A stretch of 64,000 nucleotides of DNA, from NCBI GenBank assembly GCA_018267545.1, contig JAFDYG010000505.1, forward strand, positions 25,415-89,414. Reading direction: 5' to 3'. The notes under the pieces were generated by a model, which was not told where the DNA came from, did not search any database, and was given only the letters and a program-made list of their open reading frames with translations. The position numbers were made by a program, and so were the translations under genes. Of this stretch, positions 45,505-54,621 are shown one piece after another (the first letter of the stretch is position 1; each line of letters starts with the position of its first letter). This stretch comes from Bacteroidota bacterium (lineage in GTDB: Bacteria > Bacteroidota > Bacteroidia > Chitinophagales > Chitinophagaceae).

Positions 45505-47460
45505 ATGAAAAATATAAGAAACTTATCGATCGCGGCAGTACTTGGAAGCATCCTGCTCCTCTCCGCATCTTGCAAAAAATATCTCTCGCCTTCTCCTATT
45601 TCTACCTTTGACGCCAGTATCGCCTTCAGTAACCTGCCCAACGCAAAAGCCGCACTGATGGGCTCCTACATGGCGATGGCCGGCGACTATGGCTATGGCA
45701 TCAGGGCTAGCTATTATTATGCCTATGACGACGACTGTATCATGGGCGGCGGCGCAGGCCTCGACCAGGCAAGACACCAGGAAGCCCACTATACTATCCA
45801 GGCCGGTAATGCCGACATCGTCAATACGTTCAACCAGTTTTACTCCGGTATCGAACGGGCCAATCTCTGTATATACTACATCCCCCTGATGCCGCAGTAC
45901 ACTTCCGGCAGCGCAACCGACAAGAGCGAGCTCCAGCGTATGCTTGGAGAAGCGCTGATCCTCCGGGCCCAGTTCTATTTCGAGATCGTTCGCATCTGGG
46001 GTGACGTGCCCGCGCAATGGGTACCCTCCGTCTTTGCAAAAAACCTTTTCCTGGGCCAGACACCCCGTGACACTATCTACAATCATATCCTTGCCGACCT
46101 CGATCAGGCGAAAGGTCTGATGGCATGGCGCACGCAGGCCAGTAGCCAGGACGAACGCTTTACAAAAGGCACCGCCATGGCGCTAAGAGCAAAGATTGCC
46201 CTATTCGCTGGAGGCTATTCCCTAAGACACGACGGAACCATGAAACGTCCGACCAACTACCTCGACTATTACAAAATCGCCAAGACCGAATGCGATACCT
46301 TGATCGCACACCGGGAACAGCACACCCTCCTCCCCTCCTTCCAATCATTATGGAAAGACGTCATCGACGCCCATAAGGTCATGGACGCCTCCGGTGAGCT
46401 CATCATGCAGGTCGCCATGGCCAACGGAACCAATTCCGACAGCAAAATTGGCTGCCAGAACGGCACCAAGATCAACGGCGTCGGCGGCTCTCTCGGCGTA
46501 TTGTTACCGACTTATTTCTACCAGTTCGACTCGACCGATCTTCGCCGGGATGTAACCGTCGTCCCCTTCGAGGTCGTACAGGACAACTACGGCCGCGGGC
46601 ACAACATCAACGGCTTTTACGACGGCAAGTTCAGACGCGACTGGGTGACCAGCCCCAGCTTCTATATGAGCACGGGCAGCACTACCGGCGCTACACCCGT
46701 TACGCTAACTCCGTCCTCTAATCCCTCGATTCAAAATATGCAGCTCAACTGGCCGCTCATACGCTTTAGCGACGTGCTGCTGATGGACGCCGAAGCCGAC
46801 AACGAGATCAACGGCGGCCCCAGCGCAGCAGCCATCTCCTACTATACCGAGGTCAGCAAAAGAGGGCACGGCGGAAATGCCACCCTCGTCCCAGCCGCAC
46901 CCACCAACCACGACGATTTCTTTAAATTGATCGTAAGAGAAAGAAGCCTCGAATTCGGCGGCGAAGGCATCCGCAAATACGACCTGATCCGCTGGAACCT
47001 GCTGGGTAAAGCCATTGCCGAAACAAAAGCGAACCTCGCCATCCTCGCGCTGCCCACGCCCACCGACATGAAGCAGCTTAGCTACCAGACGCCGCAGCCC
47101 ACCTATACCCTGGGTTCGCACCTGCCCGATTCGCTGTTTTCTGTTTATTCCGTCGTAACCACAGCAGGCAGCACGATCAACGTACAGCCGGCCCCAACCA
47201 CCAGCGCGGTCTTCACCAGCTCCTACTACGCCCCGGCGACTTCGTCGGCAGCCATCGCAGCAAACTATGCCGCGACCCTGGGGCCGGTCAAGACACTCAC
47301 GTTCTTTAAGCTGTCCTGGCGCGGCTATACCGCCATCACCACTACATTCGTCAATTACTATGGTTTTGGCTATGTGGCAGGACATAGCGAGCTATATCCC
47401 TTTCCCCAGGCTTCCATCGACGCCAATAACAACCTGAGACCCCAAAACCCCGGATACTAG
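45505..47460 (+). CDS. SusD/RagB-type glycan-binding lipoprotein (pectin PUL)
   Basis: A 651-residue surface lipoprotein. The signal peptide MKNIRNLSIAAVLGSILLLSASC ends in a lipobox (LSASC; the 23-residue stretch is shown here only to the Cys in parts: LLLSASCKK). SusD features follow: NLPNAKAALMGSY, ALILRAQFYFEIVRIWGD and the C-terminal RERSLEFGGEGIRKYDLIRWN. The in-frame codon at 45496 is TTG; the ATG at 45505 is preferred. The protein is longer than many SusD proteins because of an insertion of about 110 residues near the C-terminus (about 540-620), rich in Thr, Ser and Ala. The next gene starts on the base after the stop. Confidence 0.94.
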   Translation: MKNIRNLSIAAVLGSILLLSASCKKYLSPSPISTFDASIAFSNLPNAKAALMGSYMAMAGDYGYGIRASYYYAYDDDCIMGGGAGLDQARHQEAHYTIQAGNADIVNTFNQFYSGIERANLCIYYIPLMPQYTSGSATDKSELQRMLGEALILRAQFYFEIVRIWGDVPAQWVPSVFAKNLFLGQTPRDTIYNHILADLDQAKGLMAWRTQASSQDERFTKGTAMALRAKIALFAGGYSLRHDGTMKRPTNYLDYYKIAKTECDTLIAHREQHTLLPSFQSLWKDVIDAHKVMDASGELIMQVAMANGTNSDSKIGCQNGTKINGVGGSLGVLLPTYFYQFDSTDLRRDVTVVPFEVVQDNYGRGHNINGFYDGKFRRDWVTSPSFYMSTGSTTGATPVTLTPSSNPSIQNMQLNWPLIRFSDVLLMDAEADNEINGGPSAAAISYYTEVSKRGHGGNATLVPAAPTNHDDFFKLIVRERSLEFGGEGIRKYDLIRWNLLGKAIAETKANLAILALPTPTDMKQLSYQTPQPTYTLGSHLPDSLFSVYSVVTTAGSTINVQPAPTTSAVFTSSYYAPATSSAAIAANYAATLGPVKTLTFFKLSWRGYTAITTTFVNYYGFGYVAGHSELYPFPQASIDANNNLRPQNPGY

Positions 47461-48375
47461 ATGAGAACGAGGATGACCGCGATACTCTTGTTGTTTTTTG
47501 CTTGGAGAACCGAGGCCCAGGAATTTATTCCGCTCTGGCCAAAGGGGAAGATGCCCAATACAAAAGGTCTGCCGCTAAAAGACAGCATAATCAATGAAAG
47601 GGCCTATCGCATAATGGACCCCGGCATGTATGCCTTCTTTCCATCGAAAGACGACAACAACGGAAGCGCCATCCTCATCTTCCCCGGCGGCGGCTATGAC
47701 CACCTGACCTATGTGCTGGGTGGCTTCCAGCTGGCCAAATGGTTCAACATGATGGGCACAACAGCATTTGTAGTCAACTATCGGCTTCCTACATCACCGG
47801 ACCTGAAGCAACGTGAAACCGGTCCCCTGCAAGACGCACAACGAGCCATGCGAATCGTACGGGCCAACGCAGGAAAATGGCGCCTCAACCTTGATAAGAT
47901 AGGCGTACAAGGGTCTTCCGCAGGTGGTCACCTGGCCTCCCTGGTAGCTACCCATGCGGAAGACCTCTCCGCCATCGGCGATACCCTCGATGGGATTTCT
48001 TTCCGCCCCGACTTCATGATCCTCGTATCACCAGTCATCGACCTCGGCGAATACGCGCATAAGGGCAGCCGCAGCAACTTGCTGGGCCCCAGCCCTTCCG
48101 CAGAGCTGATAAAAAAATACTCTACCCAAAACGGAGTCGACGCGCATACGCCGCCCGCTTTTATAGCAGACGCCATTAACGACAAAACAGTACCGCCCAT
48201 CAACAGCCTATTGTTTTACCAGGCGCTGCTCCAAAACAAAGTATCCGCATCCTTTCACGTATTCCCGCAGGGTGGACACGCGATCGGCACCAACAACAAC
48301 CCTGGCTCCACCGCCTTATGGACAACCCTCTGTGAGATGTGGCTAAAAGAAATGGGTTTTATAACATGGAAATGA
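47461..48375 (+). CDS. Secreted alpha/beta-hydrolase esterase
   Basis: A 304-residue exported esterase (signal peptide MRTRMTAILLLFFAWRTEAQ). The oxyanion segment is FPGGGYDH, the nucleophile elbow is GVQGSSAGGHLA with Ser in GSSAG, the acid is in AINDKTVPP and the catalytic His is in PQGGHAIG. This matches acetylxylan-esterase-like and BD-FAE-type carbohydrate esterases. In this operon it probably removes acetyl or feruloyl groups from pectin side chains (inference). The ATG abuts the SusD stop with no gap, and the stop overlaps the CE12 start as ATGA, so translation is coupled. Confidence 0.9.
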   Translation: MRTRMTAILLLFFAWRTEAQEFIPLWPKGKMPNTKGLPLKDSIINERAYRIMDPGMYAFFPSKDDNNGSAILIFPGGGYDHLTYVLGGFQLAKWFNMMGTTAFVVNYRLPTSPDLKQRETGPLQDAQRAMRIVRANAGKWRLNLDKIGVQGSSAGGHLASLVATHAEDLSAIGDTLDGISFRPDFMILVSPVIDLGEYAHKGSRSNLLGPSPSAELIKKYSTQNGVDAHTPPAFIADAINDKTVPPINSLLFYQALLQNKVSASFHVFPQGGHAIGTNNNPGSTALWTTLCEMWLKEMGFITWK

Positions 48376-49121
48376 AACACTACATGATGGGATTATTGTG
48401 CGTATTCATCACAATCAATCCCCCGAAGAAAAACATACGCGTCTGGATGGTCGGAGATTCTACCATGTGTCCCTATACCCATGACCGGTCTCCCATCACC
48501 GGCTGGGGCATGCCCTTTGCCGACTTCTTCGATTCCACCGTATCCATACAAAATAGGGCGAGAGGCGGACGCAGCACCCGCACCTTTATCAGCGAAGGCC
48601 GCTGGACCAGCGTCGCCGACAGCCTTAGCGAAAGCGACTACGTGCTCATCCAATTCGGTCACAACGATGAAGCAAAAGAACCGCAATACAAAGACCGCTA
48701 CACACCAGTACCGGACTATAAGACGAACCTGACCCGGTTTATCACCGAAACGAGAAATAAAAAAGCAATCCCCATCCTCATCACACCCGTTACAAGAATG
48801 TCCTTCGATGCCAATGGACATATCAAGGAAACACACAAGGAATATACCGCCGCCGTTTGGGAAATAGGCAAGCAATACGATGTCCCCGTCATCGACCTGG
48901 ACGCAGCAAGCCGTAACCTCCTGGATGAGCTGGGCCCCAAATCTTCAAAGCTGCTCTTTATGCAGCTCGATTCATTAGAAAATCCGCACTACCCCACCGG
49001 CTCGCATGACAATACCCACTTCAACGAGCTGGGCGCCAGACGCATGGCCGAGCTGGTACTGGCGGAAATACGAAAACAAAAGCTCGAGCTAGCCGAAAGA
49101 ATACAAACACCTCACAAATGA
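48372..49121 (+). CDS. Rhamnogalacturonan acetylesterase-like SGNH hydrolase (CE12)
   Basis: A 249-residue SGNH esterase. Block I is MVGDSTMC (Ser nucleophile), block II has the Gly in RARGGRSTRTF, block III is IQFGHNDE (Asn) and block V is DNTHFNELG (Asp and His). GDST with QFGHND is typical of CE12 enzymes, which deacetylate galacturonic acid in rhamnogalacturonan I. The start at 48372 overlaps the previous stop as ATGA; an ATG at 48366 is also in frame. The short hydrophobic N-terminus (MMGLLCVFITI) is a signal peptide or anchor. It overlaps the GH28 start by another ATGA. Confidence 0.9.
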   Translation: MKHYMMGLLCVFITINPPKKNIRVWMVGDSTMCPYTHDRSPITGWGMPFADFFDSTVSIQNRARGGRSTRTFISEGRWTSVADSLSESDYVLIQFGHNDEAKEPQYKDRYTPVPDYKTNLTRFITETRNKKAIPILITPVTRMSFDANGHIKETHKEYTAAVWEIGKQYDVPVIDLDAASRNLLDELGPKSSKLLFMQLDSLENPHYPTGSHDNTHFNELGARRMAELVLAEIRKQKLELAERIQTPHK

Positions 49122-50812
49122 ACTCGAAATACATGAAGACAACTACTCTACTCCTCTTTATCAGCATATCTCTTCTGCACGCACACGCCCAGTCTACAGA
49201 AGCATATTCCTGGTCGCACCTACCCCAGGCAGCAAAACCCACCTTCAAAGCCGACACCTTTAACGTCGTCGCATACGGCGCCATAAACGGCGGGCTAACC
49301 CTCTGCACCGAAAGCATCAACAACGCCATCAAAGACTGTAGCGCCAAAGGCGGCGGCGTAGTGCTCATCCCCCAGGGTCTTTGGATCAGCGGCCCCATCG
49401 TACTGCAAAGCAACGTAAACCTGCACATCAGCCGCTCCGCGCTCCTGCAATTTACCGCCGACAAATCTCAATACCACCTCATAGAAGGCAACTTCGAAGG
49501 CCACAAAGCCATCCGTAACGAATCCCCCATCTCTGGCACCAACCTTACCAACATCGCCATCACCGGCGAAGGCGTAGTCGACGGCCACGGCGAAGTCTGG
49601 CGCGCAATGGGTAAAGACCGCGTCACCGAGAACGAATGGAAACAAATGACCGCCACCGGCGTCATCAGCAACGACGGAAGAACCTGGTACCCCTCCGAAA
49701 GCTACGCCCGCGGAGCCCAGCTAAAAGACCCCACCCGTGCTCCCAGCGGCGGCTCCCTCGACGCCATCCGTTCCCAAGTCGGCTCCTCCATAAAAGATTA
49801 TGAAAATATCAAAGACTTCTTCCGCCCCAACCTCCTCGTACTAAATAACTGCAAACAGGTCCTCCTCCAAAACACCTGCTTCCAAAACTCACCCGCCTGG
49901 TGCCTCCACTTCCTCCAATGCGAAGACCTCACCCTGAACGGCGTCCGCGTCCGCAACGAAGCAAACGCCCAAAACGGCGACGGCATGGACATCGAATCCT
50001 GCTCCCGCGTGCTCGTCGAAAACTGCACCCTTGACTGCGGCGATGACGGCATCTGTATAAAATCCGGCAAAGACGAAGAAGGACGCCGCGTAGGCAAAGC
50101 CTCCCAATACATCGTCGTAAGAAACAACGTCGTCTACAAAGCGCACGGCGGCTTCGTAATCGGCAGCGAAATGTCCGGCGGCGCCCACGACATCTTCGTA
50201 TACGACTGCACCTTCATCGGCACCGACAACGGCCTCCGCTTCAAAACAGTCCGCGGCCGCGGCGGCATCGTAGAAAACATCTACATCCGAAACATCAACA
50301 TGCACGACATCGTCCACGACGCCATCCTCTTCGACATGTATTACTTCACCAAGGCCCCCACCCTGGCCCAAACAAACGGAAAAGTAGACATCCCCCCCGT
50401 GGGCGAAGGCACTCCCCAATTCCGCAAATTCTACATCAGCAACCTCGTCTGCGAAGGCGCCGAACGCGCCATGATCATCCGCGGCCTCCCCGAAATGAGC
50501 ATCCGCGACATCTCCCTCGAAAACGTCATCATCAAAGCCAAACGCGGCGCCGACATCATCGAAGCCCAAAACATCGCCCTGACCAACGTCACCCTCTCCT
50601 GCGACCAAACCCAACCCCTCATCAACATCGAAAACAGCCAGCAGCTCACCTTCACCAAACTCCAATCCCCCACCCCGCCCGCACTCCTGTTCTCCATAAA
50701 CGGGGACCGCACCAAACAAATCAACCTCGCCCAAACCTCCCCCTCCCTATCCCCCAACACCGCCGACTTCAAATACGGCGCCCCCAAATCCTCCCTCAAC
50801 ATCTCCAAATAA
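49118..50812 (+). CDS. Polygalacturonase-like glycoside hydrolase, GH28
   Basis: A 564-residue secreted right-handed beta-helix enzyme (signal peptide MKTTTLLLFISISLLHAHAQ from Met6, or the same with five extra residues). Family positions: NVVAYGAINGG at the first coil, NGDGMDIES near residue 285 (normally NxD), CGDDGICIKSG near 308 (the catalytic DD pair), GSEMSGG near 350 in place of the usual GHG, and LRFKTVRGRGG near 373 in place of RIK. The replacements occur in exo-acting and rhamnogalacturonan-type GH28 branches, so an exo-galacturonidase or related activity is more likely than endo-polygalacturonase. Last gene of the pectin operon; a strong terminator follows. Confidence 0.92.
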   Translation: MNSKYMKTTTLLLFISISLLHAHAQSTEAYSWSHLPQAAKPTFKADTFNVVAYGAINGGLTLCTESINNAIKDCSAKGGGVVLIPQGLWISGPIVLQSNVNLHISRSALLQFTADKSQYHLIEGNFEGHKAIRNESPISGTNLTNIAITGEGVVDGHGEVWRAMGKDRVTENEWKQMTATGVISNDGRTWYPSESYARGAQLKDPTRAPSGGSLDAIRSQVGSSIKDYENIKDFFRPNLLVLNNCKQVLLQNTCFQNSPAWCLHFLQCEDLTLNGVRVRNEANAQNGDGMDIESCSRVLVENCTLDCGDDGICIKSGKDEEGRRVGKASQYIVVRNNVVYKAHGGFVIGSEMSGGAHDIFVYDCTFIGTDNGLRFKTVRGRGGIVENIYIRNINMHDIVHDAILFDMYYFTKAPTLAQTNGKVDIPPVGEGTPQFRKFYISNLVCEGAERAMIIRGLPEMSIRDISLENVIIKAKRGADIIEAQNIALTNVTLSCDQTQPLINIENSQQLTFTKLQSPTPPALLFSINGDRTKQINLAQTSPSLSPNTADFKYGAPKSSLNISK

Positions 50813-50843
50813 TCCACCCCGCACCCAACACACCGCTCACAAA

Positions 50844-50887
50844 AATGCCCCGCTTCCCAAAAGAAGCGGGGCATTCAATAATTTTTC
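50844..50887 (+). terminator. Intrinsic terminator of the pectin operon
   Basis: Perfect 13-base arms AATGCCCCGCTTC (50844-50856) and GAAGCGGGGCATT (50863-50875) with a six-base loop, followed by CAATAATTTTTC. It begins 31 bases after the GH28 stop. Confidence 0.9.
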
Positions 50888-51028
50888 TCCCCCACCAACC
50901 CTTGCCGAGAGCATTTATCCATCTAATTACTCTATTCATCCCGACATATCGAATGTTCATTCAACTCTTATCACAAAAATTAGGTTACAAATAGATTTTT
51001 AGTAGCTTTTAATAAATGTTGAGAGAAT

Positions 51029-51739
51029 ATGAGATTAGTATTCACACTATTATGTTGCATCTCAATGTCTGCATTTGGACAATCCAGCGATGTAATAGAC
51101 ACTGGAAAGAGAACACCGACAGGAGTTACGGTTAGAATCATCTGTCAAAACTCGATCGCAGATACCAAGGACCCATTTTTTATTATTAATGGCAAACCAT
51201 ATATCGGGAATGCTCTTTCTACTCTAGATCCTAAGAAAGTCCTTTCATTACAGATTTTAAAGGATTCCGACGCAATTGCCATATATGGCTCTCGAGGAGT
51301 TAATGGTGTTATACTAATACGGACTACAGACACTCTTTCTACTAAACAGAATGCGTACATTTATGTACCCGGCGCCATAGATTCAATCTTTAAAGGTGGA
51401 TCGTTTTGGAGATATTCCATCACCCGGATCGGAACAGCACATGATAGCTTACATTTTTACTCTATCCAATTAGATATAACAAGGCATGATAGTACAGGAA
51501 AAATAAAGCCATTTGAAAAGCTACGCGCCCCCGGCTCTGTTATCTTTTGCCGATTCCATGAGAACGGCACTACTCGAAAAATCCCATTTATTTGGCAAGG
51601 AAGTCAATGGTATTCAGATTTCATTATTCATTCAAATCACCCATTGCCGATTGAGATTGTAACCTATTATAGAAATAAAAAGAAGATCATGCACGCCGTC
51701 TTGAATAAAGGTACTTATCCTGGTGAGAACGACAAATGA
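51029..51739 (+). CDS. Orphan secreted protein with a TonB-receptor plug-like domain
   Basis: A 236-residue exported protein (signal peptide MRLVFTLLCCISMSAFGQ). Residues about 45-100 match the end of a SusC plug: FFIINGKPY and then LQILKDSDAIAIYGSRGVNGVILIRT, a stretch diagnostic of TonB-dependent receptor plugs. No barrel follows; instead there are 130 residues of beta-rich, unrecognised sequence. The gene is clearly more AT-rich than its neighbours. It may be a free-standing plug-like protein or the relic of a truncated receptor that has gained a new tail. Weak -7-like boxes (TAGATTTT and TAGCTTTT) lie 20-40 bases upstream. Confidence 0.75.
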   Translation: MRLVFTLLCCISMSAFGQSSDVIDTGKRTPTGVTVRIICQNSIADTKDPFFIINGKPYIGNALSTLDPKKVLSLQILKDSDAIAIYGSRGVNGVILIRTTDTLSTKQNAYIYVPGAIDSIFKGGSFWRYSITRIGTAHDSLHFYSIQLDITRHDSTGKIKPFEKLRAPGSVIFCRFHENGTTRKIPFIWQGSQWYSDFIIHSNHPLPIEIVTYYRNKKKIMHAVLNKGTYPGENDK

Positions 51740-51766
51740 CAAGTCACAGCTCCCTTTTATCTGACT

Positions 51767-51955
51767 CTAGAAATTCAACCTGCTCTTCTTTAATGACTGC
51801 CCTACCTTCGAATTCGCTTTTAACCATTGAATTTGCGCCAAAGCTCTTTCAAAGGAAATTTCTTTTCGCTTCGCAAGAATCTCTTTACCTCTCCTGGCAT
51901 TCTCTTCAAATGAGATTTTCGCACCAATGAGCATCTCATCCTCCACGATCGCCAT
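51767..51955 (-). CDS. Small hypothetical protein coupled to the FG-GAP gene
   Basis: A 62-residue charged, helical protein, not recognised. Its ATG overlaps the stop of the upstream FG-GAP gene in a TAATG arrangement on the minus strand, which suggests translational coupling and supports its being real. Residues 15-55 would form one or two long helices (EENARRGKEILAKRKEISFE). Base composition is AT-richer than the partner gene. Confidence 0.45.
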   Translation of the reverse strand: MAIVEDEMLIGAKISFEENARRGKEILAKRKEISFERALAQIQWLKANSKVGQSLKKSRLNF

Positions 51956-53097
51956 TATTTGGTACGACCAAAGTATAAAATACTAGTCGCCCCCGATCGC
52001 GCAGCTGCAATATCGAGTACCCCGTCTTCATTGAAATCCCCCACAGCGTACCCATAAACAGTCCCCTCCGCATCCCCAAAAGAAACCGCCGTAAAACCTC
52101 GCCCCTTCCCATCATTAAAAAACACCGTCGACGGCGCCCCCACATGACCCACGATGATATCCATCTTTCCGTCCTTATTCAAATCGGCAATCGCCAACGC
52201 ATAAGGAACCTGCTTCGAATCAGCCAGCGAAACACCCGCAGAAAACGTCGCCCCCTTTTGTCCGAAATAAAGATTCACTCCTTTCTTTTCATCCACCGTC
52301 ACGATATCAGCCATCCCATCTCCATTAAAATCTGCCGCTGCCGCCAAGCGAATCGTAGCACCCGCCGGCCCGAACGGAATACGACGACTCTCAGGAAACT
52401 GTCCATCCGAGCCGCCCAGATACACATAGCTCTGCCCGCTGTCACGATACGGCACGACCATATCGACGTAACCATCTTTGTTGATATCGGCAGGGAAAAT
52501 CGTCGTAGCAGGATAGGGAGCAAAAGAAATACAATCGGTGCTAAATCGCCCTTTCCCTTTATTTAAGCAGACATAATTGGACGTCTTTCTTATATCGCCT
52601 CTGTTCGCCAAAACAATATCCGGCAACCCATCGCCATTGACATCGGCGATCGATATATTTCTCGTCGGCCACTCAGGCATCCCGAATTCAGACCCAATTT
52701 TAAAATTCCCCTTCCCATCATTAAAATAAACCAATTTCCGGTCCGGGTCATCATTGCTCACCGCAATATCGGGAAAGCCATCTCCATTGAAATCAGCCAC
52801 AGCCCCAGTATATGAACGGTCTGCTACCTCCCCTAGATTATAAGCACTTCGTATAGTGCCCTTACCACCACCCAGCAGCACCCTATCGATCATAGGCCAA
52901 TGCCTTCCTTTAACCAATAAGATGTCAAGGTGGCCATCGCCATCGAAATCGGCCAAACTTACATTCGCCGTTGTGTCAGGAGCTGCATCCAGCTGTAAAC
53001 TACGGTCGAAGCTTAGAAGATCAGCGCTACCTTCCCGATCAAATACACGCTGAGCCAACAGCCCCATAACGCATAGGACAAACAAATAAGCCTTCAT
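51955..53097 (-). CDS. Exported FG-GAP/VCBS beta-propeller protein
   Basis: A 380-residue exported protein (signal peptide MKAYLFVLCVMGLLAQ). Seven calcium-binding-loop motifs of the D-x-(N/D)-x-DG-x-x-D kind occur at regular spacing (DFDGDGHLD, DFNGDGFPD, DVNGDGLPD, DINKDGYVD, DFNGDGMAD, DLNKDGKMD, DFNEDGVLD), consistent with a complete seven-bladed propeller like that of integrin alpha chains. No catalytic domain is attached. The function is probably binding of a ligand or partner protein outside the cytoplasm. It lies 21 bases after the esterase gene's stop and may share its transcript. Confidence 0.88.
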   Translation of the reverse strand: MKAYLFVLCVMGLLAQRVFDREGSADLLSFDRSLQLDAAPDTTANVSLADFDGDGHLDILLVKGRHWPMIDRVLLGGGKGTIRSAYNLGEVADRSYTGAVADFNGDGFPDIAVSNDDPDRKLVYFNDGKGNFKIGSEFGMPEWPTRNISIADVNGDGLPDIVLANRGDIRKTSNYVCLNKGKGRFSTDCISFAPYPATTIFPADINKDGYVDMVVPYRDSGQSYVYLGGSDGQFPESRRIPFGPAGATIRLAAAADFNGDGMADIVTVDEKKGVNLYFGQKGATFSAGVSLADSKQVPYALAIADLNKDGKMDIIVGHVGAPSTVFFNDGKGRGFTAVSFGDAEGTVYGYAVGDFNEDGVLDIAAARSGATSILYFGRTK

Positions 53098-53118
53098 TGA
53101 ATTTTTATTTAAAGTTGT

Positions 53119-54582
53119 TTACTTCATTCCTTTCCACTGCGCATACCTACCCTCCAAAAACTTCGCCCCCGCCCCCTGGTACTCCGGCGTATTGATCGTA
53201 AAATGGTCCCCCGGATAATACTCGAACACAAATCGCGTATCCAGCTTCTTCATCTCCCCATCCAGCAGCCGCACGGCATAATTCAACAAAAAATTATCCT
53301 GATTCCCTATCGATACCCTGATCTTCCCCTGCAGCCCCTTCTCCAACGCCGGCCAGTTCCCCCGCAGATACGCACAGATATCATAAGACTTCCAATGCTC
53401 GAAGCAAGCCTTGTCGATAGCCCCCGTCACCGGGTCACATATCGGAACAGGCAGACCATCCGCGCCCTTTGCACTAAACACATAGTTGAACGAATGCATC
53501 TGCTCACCCCTATACACCACCAGCTCCTGCTGATAGCACTGCTTCGTCGTCGCAACAGGAAAAGCCCCGGCAATCGTCGCCATCGCATTCATACTCCCAT
53601 TCTTTCTATAATAAGCATTCTCGTCTTCATAAAGATTGATCCGCTGAAAGCTGCGAAAGTCCACCGGGTCCGGCGAGCTCGACCAGCATCCCGCAAAAAC
53701 TTCCGGGTAATGCGTCTGAAGCCACAGCACCGTCCATCCCCCACTGCTATGCCCAGTCAGCAATCTTGCGCCATTGCAGCGATAAGTTTTCTCGAGCTGT
53801 GGAATAAGCTCCTTCGTCAGCGCATCCCCCCACGGACCATTGTTATCGCTATTCGCATAGACGGAATGTCCACCGGGACAATTTCCATCCAGCCACACCG
53901 TGATACATTCTACCGTATCCACCGGTCGGCTAAAAGTCCCCGTATCGCCCGAAAACCGGTGATAGTCCCCGCCATACCCAAAGACCGAAAACACCACCGG
54001 GAATTTCCGCTCCGGCTCGCTATAATAACCCTTCGGCAACAGCACCGCAGCATCTACCGTCATCTCCCTTCCCTGAAACTTCGACAACAGCGGCGAAGCA
54101 ACCTTCAGCTCCTTTACAAACTTCGTATCGGTGAATTTCACCTGCGGCACCACTTGGTCGCAGCTAAGCGTGAACGAGGCATTCGCATCTTTTGTGATCT
54201 GGACCTTTTGTGACGCGGAGTAAAGATTGCCCGGACTCGCCGAGATCGCCCTGCCCCCCAGGTTCCGATCCCAAACAGCCTGCACATAATATTCTCCCCT
54301 TTCTATATCGGATAGCTTGGCAGGATAGCTCACCGCCTTGTCGTCAAAAACAACGACAGAACCCGGCTTCACATCCCGCACTTCTATCGAAAAGCAGGGA
54401 AAATAATCGAGGCCAACCATTGCATTCTTTGGATTCTTGTTCTCCTTGTTCAGGTAGAGAATCACCTTGCCGCTAAATGTCCCGCTCAAAGCAGTAGAGG
54501 GGAAACTGACAAGGAACTTTTGACCATAGGACGTCGCGCAAACAGATGCAGCGAACAGCAGCAGCAGATATCGTTTTAGCAT
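53119..54582 (-). CDS. Secreted esterase of the esterase D / Fes-like alpha/beta-hydrolase family
   Basis: A 487-residue exported protein (signal peptide MLKRYLLLLFAASVCATSYGQ, read from ATG 54582; another ATG at 54600 adds six residues). Residues about 25-165 are a beta-rich N-terminal domain. The hydrolase part shows FPVVFSVFGYGGDY, the nucleophile elbow LLTGHSSGGWTV (GHSSG) and a late His in YYPGDHFTI. Members hydrolyse sugar esters, siderophore esters or feruloyl groups; the substrate here is unknown. It is divergent from the small secreted protein gene, with palindromic elements between. Confidence 0.85.
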   Translation of the reverse strand: MLKRYLLLLFAASVCATSYGQKFLVSFPSTALSGTFSGKVILYLNKENKNPKNAMVGLDYFPCFSIEVRDVKPGSVVVFDDKAVSYPAKLSDIERGEYYVQAVWDRNLGGRAISASPGNLYSASQKVQITKDANASFTLSCDQVVPQVKFTDTKFVKELKVASPLLSKFQGREMTVDAAVLLPKGYYSEPERKFPVVFSVFGYGGDYHRFSGDTGTFSRPVDTVECITVWLDGNCPGGHSVYANSDNNGPWGDALTKELIPQLEKTYRCNGARLLTGHSSGGWTVLWLQTHYPEVFAGCWSSSPDPVDFRSFQRINLYEDENAYYRKNGSMNAMATIAGAFPVATTKQCYQQELVVYRGEQMHSFNYVFSAKGADGLPVPICDPVTGAIDKACFEHWKSYDICAYLRGNWPALEKGLQGKIRVSIGNQDNFLLNYAVRLLDGEMKKLDTRFVFEYYPGDHFTINTPEYQGAGAKFLEGRYAQWKGMK

Positions 54583-54621
54583 ATAGGAAAGATACGTCAT
54601 ACGCTTTCAAGGCAACGAACA

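Noticed and set aside
48339-48371. Longer CE12 start at GTG 48339
   Set aside because: The ATG at 48372 forms the same ATGA overlap that joins the next gene pair and begins the hydrophobic N-terminus.
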